This document shows, piece after piece, positions 20,215 through 29,832 of a stretch of DNA of 64,000 nt. Both the position numbers and the translations under genes were made by a program. Position 1 is the stretch's first letter; every line of letters starts with the position of its first letter. Origin of the DNA: Janthinobacterium sp. 17J80-10 (lineage in GTDB: Bacteria; Pseudomonadota; Gammaproteobacteria; Burkholderiales; Burkholderiaceae_D); NCBI RefSeq assembly GCF_004114795.1, contig NZ_CP035311.1, forward strand, positions 3,596,001-3,660,000, given 5' to 3'. Below the pieces are notes generated by a model. The model was given only the letters and a program-made list of their open reading frames with translations, was not told the DNA's origin and searched no databases.

Positions 20215-21606
20215 GTGTCCAAAAACGAACAAGGCCGTCAGTCTTCCAACAATACCATTCTCGCTGCATTACGCAGCGACGAAGCCAGGCACAGGATCAG
20301 GAATTCCCGCCGTTTTACCCTCAACGATATCGCTTTGATCAGCGAGGCTTACGCCAGGCACGGAAACGCAGCCGGTGGCCCTTGGGACGAATTCAGAAAT
20401 ACCCACATGATTCTTCCCGACTGGTTTCGCGCCGATCTCGATCCGCTTTCCGACCAATACCGCCAGCAACAGGAACGCCTGTGGCAAGCGATATCCGGCA
20501 CAGAACGCAATTACGACCCCAGTGTGGATGAACAAGAGGTCGAGGTCCGGGCCGATCCGGTTCGGCATCCCGGTTACATTGTGGCGCGCGACCCCTCGGC
20601 CATTGCCAATGCAGGCGACCATGTGATCGCGATGGGCATGATCATGAAACATTCTGGCCTAAGGGCTGGAAATTGGGCTCTTGAGTACGGCGCCGGATTT
20701 GGCCAGACAGCCCTGATGCTGGCGAGGATGGGCGTGAATGTCGACACCGTTGATATCTCGCCAACGTTTTGCCGCTATGTGAAGGAACAGGCAGATTTTT
20801 TTCAGGTGAACCTGACGCCCTTTCAAGGGGAATTCGGATTAAACCCACGCGAAAATCAAAAATACGACCTGATTTTCTTTTACGAGAGCTTTCATCATTG
20901 CCTGGATTTCAAAAATGTACTGAATTCACTCAAGGATCATCTGGCGCCTGGGGGCAAGATCCTGCTCGCGGGCGAGCCGATACAGGAGACAAACCTTGCC
21001 ATCCCCTACCCTTGGGGCTTGCGCCTGGAGAGCGAAGTCGTGGCGGTTATTCGCAACCGCAAATGGTGCGAACTTGGGTTTACCTATGAATTCATTCAGG
21101 ATGTTTTTACCACTAGCGGATTCTGCGCCGCTCCCAAAATCCCGTGTCCAATATCGCAGTTCGGAGAACTCCATACCTTTACCCTGCGCGCCGGACGCGT
21201 TAGCCTGAACAGCCATGGCATGTCCGCCCGCGACGCCGCCACCTGGCATGCGCCCGATCCATCCGGCAGGTGGACCAAAGAACGCTCATGCCTGACGCTG
21301 GATTCCTCGAATTCCTTCGAAGTGCTGGAAATCCATGCGATCAATCACCATCCATTTGTGCAAACCCTCGACGTCACATATGGTAATCAGCACGCCAGGG
21401 TCGAATTCCAACCCGGCGAACAAAAGGTCATCCAATTGAATGCGGCGACCAAAAATCCTGTGATTGTCTTTGAATCCAGAACATTTGTTCCGGCGAGCGA
21501 CTATCCTGGCAATCCCTCCACCCACGCCAACAGCCCGACGCCGCCCACCGCACCGCAAGATCAGAGGGCGCTCGGCATTTTCATCTCCCATCTCGAATAT
21601 GTTTGA
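20215..21606 (+). CDS. SAM-dependent methyltransferase with C-terminal beta-rich domain
   Basis: A 463-residue protein with a class I Rossmann methyltransferase domain at about residues 150-270: ALEYGAGFGQTALMLARMG is motif I, VDTVDIS is the acidic strand-2 motif, and YDLIFFYESFHHC and LAPGGKILLAG match later strands. The start is GTG at 20215 with GGAG at 20203-20206; the nearby ATG at 20198 is out of frame. The last ~120 residues form a beta-rich domain ending DQRALGIFISHLEYV, a DxRxLG closing motif that I associate with polysaccharide-related enzymes (recollection, not checked). It lies between the RTX substrates and their exporter. It may methylate a glycan or a secreted product, but the substrate is unknown. 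Confidence 0.82.
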   Translation: MSKNEQGRQSSNNTILAALRSDEARHRIRNSRRFTLNDIALISEAYARHGNAAGGPWDEFRNTHMILPDWFRADLDPLSDQYRQQQERLWQAISGTERNYDPSVDEQEVEVRADPVRHPGYIVARDPSAIANAGDHVIAMGMIMKHSGLRAGNWALEYGAGFGQTALMLARMGVNVDTVDISPTFCRYVKEQADFFQVNLTPFQGEFGLNPRENQKYDLIFFYESFHHCLDFKNVLNSLKDHLAPGGKILLAGEPIQETNLAIPYPWGLRLESEVVAVIRNRKWCELGFTYEFIQDVFTTSGFCAAPKIPCPISQFGELHTFTLRAGRVSLNSHGMSARDAATWHAPDPSGRWTKERSCLTLDSSNSFEVLEIHAINHHPFVQTLDVTYGNQHARVEFQPGEQKVIQLNAATKNPVIVFESRTFVPASDYPGNPSTHANSPTPPTAPQDQRALGIFISHLEYV

Positions 21607-21707
21607 ACTGGCAAGATTCGCGGCAAAGATGCACCTGATATTTGCAAGACGTTGGCTGCATCCGACATCTCGGTAGTCACCGCCTGATACCGGTGGTAGC
21701 ATATTGT

Positions 21708-21740
21708 CGACCGGCACACATGTGCCGGTCGTTTTATTTT
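21708..21740 (+). terminator. Rho-independent terminator before exporter genes
   Basis: Arms CGACCGGCACA (21708-21718) and TGTGCCGGTCG (21721-21731) are perfect complements and are followed by TTTTATTTT. The next bases, TCCCGAA-CCGA-TTCGGGA (21740-21757), form another hairpin close to the exporter start; its role is unknown. Confidence 0.85.
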
Positions 21741-21775
21741 CCCGAACCGATTCGGGACAGGATGTCGAGTAAATA

Positions 21776-23980
21776 ATGATAGAAAATCAACTCGCTCAAT
21801 CGCCGCCACCGGTTGAAGATGCCAGCACGGTTGCTGCGGACCCGCTTGGTACCGCCCTCCAGTGTTTCGTCACGGTCGCCCTGCACCATGGCTTGCAAAC
21901 CTCGATCGAGCGGCTGCAGCGCGAGCATTCGATCGATCCCGCCGCCACAGGCAGGCTGGACTGGCTTGCCGACATCGCCGACGCGGAAGGCATGACAGCG
22001 CGCGCCCTGGACATGGCGGGCGCACCCTTGAATAGCGTGCACGAAGCTTTCCCCGCCATCGCCCGCCTTAAAAATGGCAATGCGGTGGTGCTGGTCGGCC
22101 TGCGTGAACAGGATGGCAAGAGCGAAGTTGCCGTCGTCGACCCGATGGCACGTCCCGCCAATGCCGTGTTCATGCTGCCGCTGGAGCAGTTTCAGCAAGC
22201 CTGGTCCGGCGAATTGCTGCTGCTGAAAAGGAAGTGGGCGCTTACCGATGAAAACCAGCCATTTGGCTTGCGCTGGTTTATTCCCGAAGTATTCAAGCAG
22301 CGCAAGCTGTTCCGCGATATTGCGATCGCCGCTCTGGCCCTGCATGGCCTGGCCCTGATCATCCCGATTTTTACGCAGCTGGTAATCGACAAGGTGATCG
22401 TGCACCAGAGTTATTCCACGTTGACGGTGCTGACGGCCGGGGTGGTGTTCGCGCTCCTTTTCGATGCCGCATTTTCATTCATCCGCAAGTATTTGCTGCT
22501 CGATGCAACCAACCGCATCGACATCCGGCTGGCAACCCGTACCTTTTCCCACCTGCTGAAGCTGCCGCTGAGTTATTTTGAAACCGGCACCGCCGGCGTC
22601 ATCGTCAAGCACATGCAGCAGGCGGAAAAAATCCGCCAGTTCCTCACGGGCCGGTTATTTCTCACGCTGCTCGACGCATCGGTATTGATCGTTTTCCTGC
22701 CGGTGCTGTTTTCCTACTCGGCCAAGCTGGCCAGCATCGTGCTGGTATTTGCGCTGCTGATCGGCGCCGTGGTCATGGCCATGGTCAAGCCATTCCAGAG
22801 CCGCCTGCAAGCGCTTTACAATGCCGAAGGCGAGCGCCAGGCGATGCTGGTCGAGACCATCCAGGGCATGCGCACCGTCAAGTCGCTGGCGATCGAACCG
22901 CTGCGCCGCCGCGACTGGGAACAAAAGTCGGCGCAATCCATCGAGATGCATTTCCGCGTTGGCCAGATTTCCAATACGGCGCACACCATGATGACGCTGC
23001 TGGAAAAGCTGATGATGGTGACGCTGATTTCAGTTGGCGCGTATGCCGTCTTTGACAAGAACATCACGCTGGGTGCGCTGATCGCCTTCAACATGCTGTC
23101 CGGGCGGGTGGTGTCGCCGCTGGTGCAGATCGTCTCGCTGGTGCATGAATACCAGGAAACCGCGCTGTCGGTGCGCATGCTGGGCAATATCATGAACCGC
23201 CCGGTCGAAGGCGGACGCACCTCCGGCGGCCTGGAACCCCAGATCCAGGGAAAGATCGAGTTCGAGGATGTCAGCTTCCGCTATGCCCCCGGCACGGCGC
23301 CCGCCCTGAATCACCTCACCTTCACCATCCCCGCCGGCAAGGTTGTCGGCGTGGTGGGCCGCAGCGGCTCCGGCAAGACCACGCTGACCCGTATCCTGCA
23401 GGGCCTGTACCCGGTGCAGGAAGGCGTGGTGCGTTATGACGGCGTGGATATCCGTGAAATCGACCTCGCGCACCTGCGCCACAACATTGGCGTGGTCCTG
23501 CAGGATAACTTCCTGTTCAAGGGCACGATCCGTGAAAATATCGGCATCACCAAGCAACGCGCCACCTTTGATGAAATCGTCAATGCCGCGCGCCTGGCCG
23601 GCGCCGACGAATTCATCGAGCGCCTGCCGCAGGGCTATGACACGGTGCTGGAAGAAAACGGCGCCAACCTGTCCGGCGGGCAGAAGCAGCGCCTGGCAAT
23701 CGCCCGCGCCCTGCTGCCGCAACCGAAGATCCTGATCCTGGACGAGGCAGCCAGCGCGCTGGACCCGGAATCGGAAGCGATTTTCCTGGAAAACCTGCAC
23801 AAGCTGGTCGCCGGCAGGACCGTGATCATCGTTTCGCACCGCCTGTCGACGCTTACCGGCGCAGACGCCATTATCGTGATGAACCGCGGCTCGATCGTCG
23901 ACGCGGGCCGGCACGAAGAGCTGATCAAGCGCTGCCAGATCTACAGCCACCTCTGGCAGCAGCAGACCCGGCATCTATAG
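21776..23980 (+). CDS. Type I secretion ABC transporter, HlyB family
   Basis: A 734-residue inner-membrane exporter ATPase for the RTX proteins. Residues ~20-150 are a C39-peptidase-like domain. The alignment QCFVTVALHHG to the family ACLAMVARYHG pattern puts a threonine where the catalytic cysteine would be, so it is a non-cleaving substrate-docking domain as in HlyB. A six-helix membrane domain follows (~170-450). The nucleotide-binding domain has Walker A GRSGSGKT (528-535), signature LSGGQ (632-636), Walker B ILILDEA (D656, E657) and the H-loop His688. It is followed after 7 bp by the HlyD-type gene, so the two form an operon. Confidence 0.94.
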   Translation: MIENQLAQSPPPVEDASTVAADPLGTALQCFVTVALHHGLQTSIERLQREHSIDPAATGRLDWLADIADAEGMTARALDMAGAPLNSVHEAFPAIARLKNGNAVVLVGLREQDGKSEVAVVDPMARPANAVFMLPLEQFQQAWSGELLLLKRKWALTDENQPFGLRWFIPEVFKQRKLFRDIAIAALALHGLALIIPIFTQLVIDKVIVHQSYSTLTVLTAGVVFALLFDAAFSFIRKYLLLDATNRIDIRLATRTFSHLLKLPLSYFETGTAGVIVKHMQQAEKIRQFLTGRLFLTLLDASVLIVFLPVLFSYSAKLASIVLVFALLIGAVVMAMVKPFQSRLQALYNAEGERQAMLVETIQGMRTVKSLAIEPLRRRDWEQKSAQSIEMHFRVGQISNTAHTMMTLLEKLMMVTLISVGAYAVFDKNITLGALIAFNMLSGRVVSPLVQIVSLVHEYQETALSVRMLGNIMNRPVEGGRTSGGLEPQIQGKIEFEDVSFRYAPGTAPALNHLTFTIPAGKVVGVVGRSGSGKTTLTRILQGLYPVQEGVVRYDGVDIREIDLAHLRHNIGVVLQDNFLFKGTIRENIGITKQRATFDEIVNAARLAGADEFIERLPQGYDTVLEENGANLSGGQKQRLAIARALLPQPKILILDEAASALDPESEAIFLENLHKLVAGRTVIIVSHRLSTLTGADAIIVMNRGSIVDAGRHEELIKRCQIYSHLWQQQTRHL

Positions 23981-23987
23981 GATCATC

Positions 23988-25334
23988 ATGTTCTTCCGCA
24001 AACCCACTGACAATTCGGGACCGCACGACAAGCTTATCCAGGCATTCCTGCCGGATGCCCGCGCCATCGAGCACAGGCCGCGCCCGCGCTGGTCGCAGAT
24101 GACGCTTTACCTGTTGCTGCTGATGATGGTCGTTGCGCTGCTCTGGGCGACTTTTTCGCATGTGGACCGGGTCGTCGTGGCGCGCGGCAAGCTGGTGACG
24201 CCGCTGCCCAATATCGTGGTGCAGCCACTGGAAATCGGCATCCTCAAGACCATCGATGTACGCCTGGGGCAAGTGGTCAACAAGGGACAGGTACTGGCGA
24301 CGCTGGATCCGACCTTCACGGGCGCCGATGCATCGCAACTGACAGTGCGCGAAAAATCCCTCTCGGCTGAAGTCGAGCGCCTGCAAATCGAAATGGGCAA
24401 CCGTACCCGCGAAGCCCCGGGCAGCCTGGCAAGCCAACCGACCCAGAATGCCCTGCTCGACGAGCGGCGTGCCAATTACGAGTCGCGCCTGGCGCAATTG
24501 AACGAGACAGTGCAACGGCTGGAGGCATCGCTGACGACTAACCGCGCCCAGCAATCCACGCTCAAGGATCGCCTGGCCTCCCTGGCGGAGCTGGAGAAAA
24601 TGCGGGAATCGCTGGTGGAAAAACAGTTCGGCTCGAAGGCGAGCATGCTGGAAGTGCGCGAACGCCGCCTGGAAGTGGAACACGATTACAAGCAAAGCCT
24701 GAATCGTGAAAATGAAATCGCACGTGAAATCCTTGCCTCCAAGGCCGAGCGCGACAATTTCAGGCGCCAGTGGCGCCAGCGCGCGCTGGAAGACTTGACG
24801 GCGGCGGAGCGCCAGCGCAGCGAGGTGAAAGAACAACTTGGCAAGGCCCAGCGTCGCAATGAGCTGGTGCAACTGGTTTCGCCTGCCAACGCGGTGGTAC
24901 TGGAAATCGGCAAGAAATCGGTCGGCTCGGTCATCAAGGATGCCGAGCCCCTGTTCGTGCTGGTGCCGCTGGATGCGCCGCTGCAAGCCGAAGTGGAAGT
25001 CGATTCGGCGGATGTGGGCGACCTGCGCGTGGGCGACACGGCCAAAATCAAGCTCGACACTTATCCGTTCCAGAAACACGGCATGCTCGAGGGCAAGCTG
25101 CAAACCGTCAGTGCCGATGCATTTGCCCGCCAGGCCAATGGCCAGGCAGCGGGTGCCTATTACATCGGGCGCATCGATATCGGCAGCCGCAAGCTCGACA
25201 ACATGAGCGGACCAGCCTACCTGTTGCCCGGCATGACCGTCACATCAGAGATGGTGGTGGGCAAGCGCAGTGTGATTTCCTATTTCCTCTATCCCGTCAT
25301 CCGCACGCTGGATGAGGCATTGCGGGAACGATAG
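23988..25334 (+). CDS. Type I secretion membrane fusion protein, HlyD family
   Basis: A 448-residue periplasmic adaptor that would link the ABC exporter to an outer membrane TolC channel. One N-terminal membrane segment (about residues 38-58, LYLLLLMMVVALLWATF) is followed by a lipoyl-type half-motif (ILKTIDVRLGQVVNKGQVL), a long coiled-coil region rich in Glu, Arg and Gln (about 110-300), and a C-terminal beta domain containing GMTVTSEMVVGKRSVISYF, the usual HlyD end. AGGA precedes the ATG. No TolC-like gene is nearby, so the outer membrane partner must be encoded elsewhere. Confidence 0.94.
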   Translation: MFFRKPTDNSGPHDKLIQAFLPDARAIEHRPRPRWSQMTLYLLLLMMVVALLWATFSHVDRVVVARGKLVTPLPNIVVQPLEIGILKTIDVRLGQVVNKGQVLATLDPTFTGADASQLTVREKSLSAEVERLQIEMGNRTREAPGSLASQPTQNALLDERRANYESRLAQLNETVQRLEASLTTNRAQQSTLKDRLASLAELEKMRESLVEKQFGSKASMLEVRERRLEVEHDYKQSLNRENEIAREILASKAERDNFRRQWRQRALEDLTAAERQRSEVKEQLGKAQRRNELVQLVSPANAVVLEIGKKSVGSVIKDAEPLFVLVPLDAPLQAEVEVDSADVGDLRVGDTAKIKLDTYPFQKHGMLEGKLQTVSADAFARQANGQAAGAYYIGRIDIGSRKLDNMSGPAYLLPGMTVTSEMVVGKRSVISYFLYPVIRTLDEALRER

Positions 25335-25360
25335 GCGCCGATACGCCGCACGGAGAGGAC

Positions 25361-25385
25361 AGGCCAGGTACTTGCCTGGCTTTTC
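25361..25385 (+). terminator. Probable terminator after hlyD-type gene
   Basis: GCCAGG (25363-25368) and CCTGGC (25375-25380) form a stem with a 6-nt loop, extended by A-T and G-T pairs and followed by TTTT. It separates the exporter from the rhamnose operon. Confidence 0.6.
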
Positions 25386-25485
25386 ATGGAGCAAGAACCC
25401 ATCTTGTCAGCCATGAAACGATTCAATGGTCTAAACAAAGGTAAAATTCAAAATTGTTTTTTAATCGTATCCGTTAAAGGCAGTT

Positions 25486-26553
25486 ATGATTTTAGTGACC
25501 GGCGGAGCGGGTTTCATTGGTTCCAATTTTGTCCTGGACTGGCTCGCGCAATCCAATGAACCTGTCATCAACCTGGATAAGCTGACCTACGCAGGCAACG
25601 TGCACAACCTGGCCAGCCTGGCAGGCGATGCCCGCCACGTATTCGTCCAGGGCGATATTGGCGACAGCGCACTGGTCAAATCCCTGCTAGACCAGTATCA
25701 GCCGCGTGCCATCCTCAATTTCGCCGCAGAAAGCCATGTCGATCGATCCATCCATGGTCCGGAAGATTTTATCCAGACCAATATCGTCGGCACGTTTAGA
25801 TTGCTTGAAGAAGTGCGCACTTACTGGAGGCGCCTGGAGGCAGCGGGGCAAGCCAGTTTCCGCTTCCTGCATGTCTCCACCGATGAAGTCTATGGCTCGC
25901 TGAAAAAAGACGACCCTGCCTTTACCGAGCATCATGCGTATGCGCCCAACAGCCCCTATTCAGCCAGCAAGGCGTCCAGCGACCACCTGGTGCGTGCCTA
26001 CCATCACACGTACGGCTTGCCGGTACTGACGACCAATTGCTCGAACAATTATGGGCCCTACCATTTCCCGGAAAAGCTGATCCCGCTCATGATCGTCAAT
26101 GCACTGGCCGGCAAGGCGCTGCCGATCTATGGCGACGGCAAGCAGGTGCGCGACTGGCTATATGTGAAAGACCACTGTAGCGCCATTCACCGTGTGCTGG
26201 AAAGCGGGCAACCGGGCGAAACGTACAATATCGGCGGCTGGAATGAAATGCCAAACATCGATATCGTGCATGCCGTTTGCCACTTGCTTGATGCCCTGCA
26301 CCCGCGCGGGGATGGCAAGCCTTACGCCGATCAAATCACCTACGTTGCCGACCGTCCTGGACACGACCGCCGCTATGCCATCGATGCCAGCAAGATCGAG
26401 CGCGAACTGGGCTGGAAGCCGGCGGAAACTTTTGAAAGCGGGATACGCAAAACCGTACAGTGGTATCTGGATAACCCGGCATGGGTGGCCAATGTACAAA
26501 GCGGCGCTTACCGCGACTGGCTCGCAACCAATTATGCGGGCCGCACGGCATGA
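25486..26553 (+). CDS. rfbB: dTDP-glucose 4,6-dehydratase
   Basis: A 355-residue extended short-chain dehydrogenase and the second enzyme of dTDP-L-rhamnose synthesis, converting dTDP-glucose to the 4-keto-6-deoxy sugar. The NAD-binding motif [11 protein letters not shown] is at the N terminus. STDEVYG carries the active-site Thr-Asp-Glu, and YSASK is the catalytic YxxxK. Length and C terminus are typical. It starts a four-gene rfbBDAC operon: its stop overlaps the start of rfbD, and the other spacings are 44 and 2 bp. The operon follows the type I exporter directly. Confidence 0.97.
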   Translation: MILVTGGAGFIGSNFVLDWLAQSNEPVINLDKLTYAGNVHNLASLAGDARHVFVQGDIGDSALVKSLLDQYQPRAILNFAAESHVDRSIHGPEDFIQTNIVGTFRLLEEVRTYWRRLEAAGQASFRFLHVSTDEVYGSLKKDDPAFTEHHAYAPNSPYSASKASSDHLVRAYHHTYGLPVLTTNCSNNYGPYHFPEKLIPLMIVNALAGKALPIYGDGKQVRDWLYVKDHCSAIHRVLESGQPGETYNIGGWNEMPNIDIVHAVCHLLDALHPRGDGKPYADQITYVADRPGHDRRYAIDASKIERELGWKPAETFESGIRKTVQWYLDNPAWVANVQSGAYRDWLATNYAGRTA

Positions 26554-27452
26554 AAGCCCAAGTCACGATCCTGCTGTTTGGCAAAGGCGGGCAATTGGGG
26601 TGGGAATTGCAGCGCAGCCTGGCGCCTTTGGGCAAGGTGGTGGCGCTGGATCGCCACAGCGTGGGGCTTTGCGGCGACTTTACCAACCTGGCTGGCCTGG
26701 CTGCAACCGTGGCCGCCGTGCGGCCCGACGTGATCGTGAATGCAGCGGCGCATACGGCTGTCGACAAGGCCGAGAGCGAGCCCGAGCTGGCGCGCACCAT
26801 CAACGCGCTGGCGCCCGGCGTGCTGGCCGAGGCAGCGCAACGCATTGGCGCCTGCCTGGTGCATTATTCGACCGATTATGTCTTCGACGGCAGCGGCGGC
26901 CAACCATGGAAAGAAACCGATGCTCCCGCGCCGCTGAATGTGTATGGCGCCACCAAGCTGGAGGGGGAACAACGCATCGCCGCAGCCTGCCCGAATCACC
27001 TGATTTTTCGCACCAGCTGGGTGTACGCTGCGCACGGCGGCAATTTCGCCAAAACGATGCTGCGCCTGGCAAAGGAACGCGAGCGCCTGACAGTGATCGA
27101 TGACCAGGTCGGTGCGCCCACCGGTGCCGATCTGCTGGCCGATGTGACTGCACACGCCATACGCAGCGTACTGCAACAGCCGCAATTGGCCGGCCTGTAC
27201 CATCTTGTCGCCGACGGCCATACGTCATGGCATGGCTATGCGCAATTTGTTATCGAACATGCCAGGCGCGTGGGCGTAGAACTCAAGACGGCAGCCGATG
27301 CGATCGAGCCTGTGCCGACCAGCGCCTTCCCGACCCCGGCGACACGACCGTACAACTCGCGTCTGGACACTGGAAAATTGCAAGGCGCATTCGGGCTGAC
27401 CTTGCCAGCCTGGCAGCAAGGTGTCGAACGCATGCTCACCGAAATCCTCTGA
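26550..27452 (+). CDS. rfbD: dTDP-4-dehydrorhamnose reductase
   Basis: A 300-residue RmlD enzyme that performs the last, NAD(P)H-dependent step to dTDP-L-rhamnose. The start at 26550 overlaps the rfbB stop (ATGA), which is preferred over a longer reading frame beginning at 26481 inside rfbB. The motif [11 protein letters not shown] is the nucleotide-binding loop. YSTDYVFDG and YGATKLEGE contain the catalytic Tyr and Lys of the family. Confidence 0.95.
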   Translation: MKAQVTILLFGKGGQLGWELQRSLAPLGKVVALDRHSVGLCGDFTNLAGLAATVAAVRPDVIVNAAAHTAVDKAESEPELARTINALAPGVLAEAAQRIGACLVHYSTDYVFDGSGGQPWKETDAPAPLNVYGATKLEGEQRIAAACPNHLIFRTSWVYAAHGGNFAKTMLRLAKERERLTVIDDQVGAPTGADLLADVTAHAIRSVLQQPQLAGLYHLVADGHTSWHGYAQFVIEHARRVGVELKTAADAIEPVPTSAFPTPATRPYNSRLDTGKLQGAFGLTLPAWQQGVERMLTEIL

Positions 27453-27496
27453 CCTGCCATCCAGGCTGTTTACTTACAAAAGTTACGAGCATTGTT

Positions 27497-28378
27497 ATGA
27501 CCCAACGTAAAGGCATCATTCTTGCAGGCGGCTCAGGTACCCGGCTGCACCCCGCCACACTCTCGATCAGCAAGCAGCTGTTGCCGGTGTATGACAAGCC
27601 GATGGTGTATTACCCCTTGAGCACGCTGATGCTGGCGGGTATCCGCGACATCCTGATCATCAGCACCCCCCAGGATACGCCGCGATTTACCCAGCTCCTG
27701 GGCGATGGCTCGCAGTGGGGCATTCATCTGGAGTATGCGGTACAGCCAAATCCGGATGGACTGGCGCAGGCTTTCATTATTGGCGACCAGTTCATCGGCA
27801 ATGCCCCCAGCGCACTGGTGTTGGGTGACAATATTTTTCATGGCCACGACTTTACAACGCTGTTGAGCGATGCGGATGCGCAGACGCAGGGCGCCACGGT
27901 ATTTGCCTATCATGTGCGCGATCCCGAGCGTTACGGCGTGGTGGCATTCGATGCCCAGGGGCGTGCCAGCAGCATTGAAGAAAAGCCGCTGCAACCCAAG
28001 AGCAATTACGCCGTGACCGGCCTGTATTTTTACGACAACCAGGTGGTCGACATCGCCAAGGCGGTCAAGCCGAGTGCACGTGGCGAACTGGAAATCACGG
28101 CGGTGAATCAAGCCTACCTCGAGCAAGGCAAGCTGAATGTGCAAATCATGCAGCGCGGTTATGCCTGGCTGGATACAGGCACCCATGACAGCCTGCTGGA
28201 AGCCAGCATGTTCATTTCGACGCTGGAACATCGCCAGGGATTGAAGGTGGCATGCCCGGAAGAGATTGCCTGGCGCAATGGCTTCATCGATAGCGAACAG
28301 CTGGCCAGGCTGGCACAACCGCTGATCAAGAATGGCTATGGTCAGTACTTGCAGAGCTTACTCAAGGAAGCCCTTTAA
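27497..28378 (+). CDS. rfbA: Glucose-1-phosphate thymidylyltransferase
   Basis: A 293-residue RmlA nucleotidyltransferase, the entry step of dTDP-rhamnose synthesis (dTTP plus glucose-1-phosphate). [16 protein letters not shown] is the signature loop, VLGDNIF the Mg-binding site, and EEKP and [11 protein letters not shown] match the family. The start at ATG 27497 gives the usual length; an open frame extending upstream to 27227 overlaps rfbD and is not used. Confidence 0.97.
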   Translation: MTQRKGIILAGGSGTRLHPATLSISKQLLPVYDKPMVYYPLSTLMLAGIRDILIISTPQDTPRFTQLLGDGSQWGIHLEYAVQPNPDGLAQAFIIGDQFIGNAPSALVLGDNIFHGHDFTTLLSDADAQTQGATVFAYHVRDPERYGVVAFDAQGRASSIEEKPLQPKSNYAVTGLYFYDNQVVDIAKAVKPSARGELEITAVNQAYLEQGKLNVQIMQRGYAWLDTGTHDSLLEASMFISTLEHRQGLKVACPEEIAWRNGFIDSEQLARLAQPLIKNGYGQYLQSLLKEAL

Positions 28379-28380
28379 AA

Positions 28381-28935
28381 ATGCATGTCATTGCCACCGC
28401 ACTTCCGAACGTACTGATTTTCGAGCCGCGCGTATTCGCCGACGAGCGCGGCTGGTTCATGGAAAGCTACAACCAGGCCGTGTTTGAAAAAGCGGTGGGA
28501 CATGCCGCGCCATTCGTGCAGGACAACCATAGTTGCAGCAAGCGCGGGGTATTGCGAGGTTTGCACTACCAGTTGCCGCCCTATGCACAGGGCAAGCTGG
28601 TGCGCGCCACGCAAGGCCGGGTATGGGATGTCGCGGTCGATATCCGCAAGAGCTCAGCCACCTTCGGCAAATGGGTGGGAGTCGAATTGAGCGCGGAAAA
28701 CCGGCGCCAGCTCTGGATACCGCCCGGCTTTGCCCATGGCTTTATCACCTTGAGCGAAACCAGCGAATTCATGTACAAGACGACCGCGCCTTACAATAAA
28801 GAATCAGAAGGTGCAATCGCCTGGAACGATCCGCAACTGGCTATCCAGTGGCCTGAAATTGCCGCGATGGCGGTGATTCTGGCAGAGAAGGATGCGGCTG
28901 CGCCGCGATTGACGGATGCGCGGTTGTTTACGTGA
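28381..28935 (+). CDS. rfbC: dTDP-4-dehydrorhamnose 3,5-epimerase
   Basis: A 184-residue cupin-fold RmlC epimerase. Visible family motifs are DERGWFMESYNQ, FVQDNHS, GVLRGLHYQ (active-site His region), GRVWDVAVDIR and WIPPGFAHGF. It starts 2 bp after the rfbA stop. Its last 8 bases overlap the 3' end of the converging mutarotase gene, so there is no separate terminator region. Confidence 0.96.
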   Translation: MHVIATALPNVLIFEPRVFADERGWFMESYNQAVFEKAVGHAAPFVQDNHSCSKRGVLRGLHYQLPPYAQGKLVRATQGRVWDVAVDIRKSSATFGKWVGVELSAENRRQLWIPPGFAHGFITLSETSEFMYKTTAPYNKESEGAIAWNDPQLAIQWPEIAAMAVILAEKDAAAPRLTDARLFT

Positions 28936-29740
28936 TCGTGAGCGTGCCGGAAAAAGTCTCGCCAGGCGCCAGGCACACCGGCCGCGCGACGCGCACGGGT
29001 TCGATGCAGACGAAGCGCTGCCAGTCTGCATCGGGCAGGTCAGCCAATTGCCGCGCCCCGGTCTCGCCAGGATTCCAGACCATCCACTGATCAAAGCCAC
29101 TGGCGGAAAGCGTCAATTGCTTTTCACCAGTCCATAACGTCAGGTCAGGGCAACCGTCGTAAAGACGCTCAAACGGTGCGGCGTCCAGTGCCAGTGCTTG
29201 CGCCTCTTCGACGGCGAGTAGCGGCTGGTAACGGTCGTGCACCTTCACCCCCTGCAGACCGCTGATGCGCATGTGCCGCAAGTCTTGCACGAAAAAATAC
29301 GGATGCAGGCCGCCGGTGAAAGTAAAAGCGCTCGTGCCAATGTTTTCTATGCCCAGCTCAATCGTCAGCCGATCAGGCAGCAATGCGGCCTTCATCTGCA
29401 GTCTGGCGCCATGTGGCCATGCTTCGATATCCCCATCGGAAATCTCCAATGCGTAGCAAACAGTGGCGACGCCGGCTTCGTTGCGACATTCCCCCAGGGT
29501 CCAGGGCAAATCCCGCACGTATCCATGCTTGCGCAACGATCCCGTATCGGCAAACTGCGGAAACAGGACGGGAACGCCGCCGCGTGCGGGCGCAAAGGCG
29601 TCCGTGGCAAGCGGACTCAGGTAAAAGACCGCGCCATGCAGCGGCAATTCGGCGCCCAGCAATTGGGCGCCGAGAGCTTGATGGGTCATGCCGCCGGTAC
29701 TCAGGCGATGATTTGGACGTTCGGATGTGTTATTGCTCAT
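28928..29740 (-). CDS. D-hexose-6-phosphate mutarotase, YeaD-like
   Basis: A 270-residue aldose-1-epimerase-fold enzyme that interconverts alpha and beta anomers of hexose 6-phosphates. Motifs include RGGVPVLFPQF near residue 53, KHGYVRDLPW, the FTGGLHPYF segment with the catalytic His, and NPGETGARQLADLP near the C terminus. It converges on rfbC with an 8-bp overlap and stands alone on the minus strand. Confidence 0.88.
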   Translation of the reverse strand: MSNNTSERPNHRLSTGGMTHQALGAQLLGAELPLHGAVFYLSPLATDAFAPARGGVPVLFPQFADTGSLRKHGYVRDLPWTLGECRNEAGVATVCYALEISDGDIEAWPHGARLQMKAALLPDRLTIELGIENIGTSAFTFTGGLHPYFFVQDLRHMRISGLQGVKVHDRYQPLLAVEEAQALALDAAPFERLYDGCPDLTLWTGEKQLTLSASGFDQWMVWNPGETGARQLADLPDADWQRFVCIEPVRVARPVCLAPGETFSGTLTIT

Positions 29741-29832
29741 GAATAAAATAGCAGATGTGCTTCAAGTGGCAGATGCATTTTTGCAGCACCATATGCTAAC
29801 GGAAAAATGCGATCTCCCCTAAAATTGAAGGC

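Noticed and set aside
1-25334. Classical acylated RTX toxin operon (hlyCABD)
   Set aside because: No HlyC-type acyltransferase and no pore-forming hydrophobic domain were found; the proteins look like protease and matrix/adhesin types.
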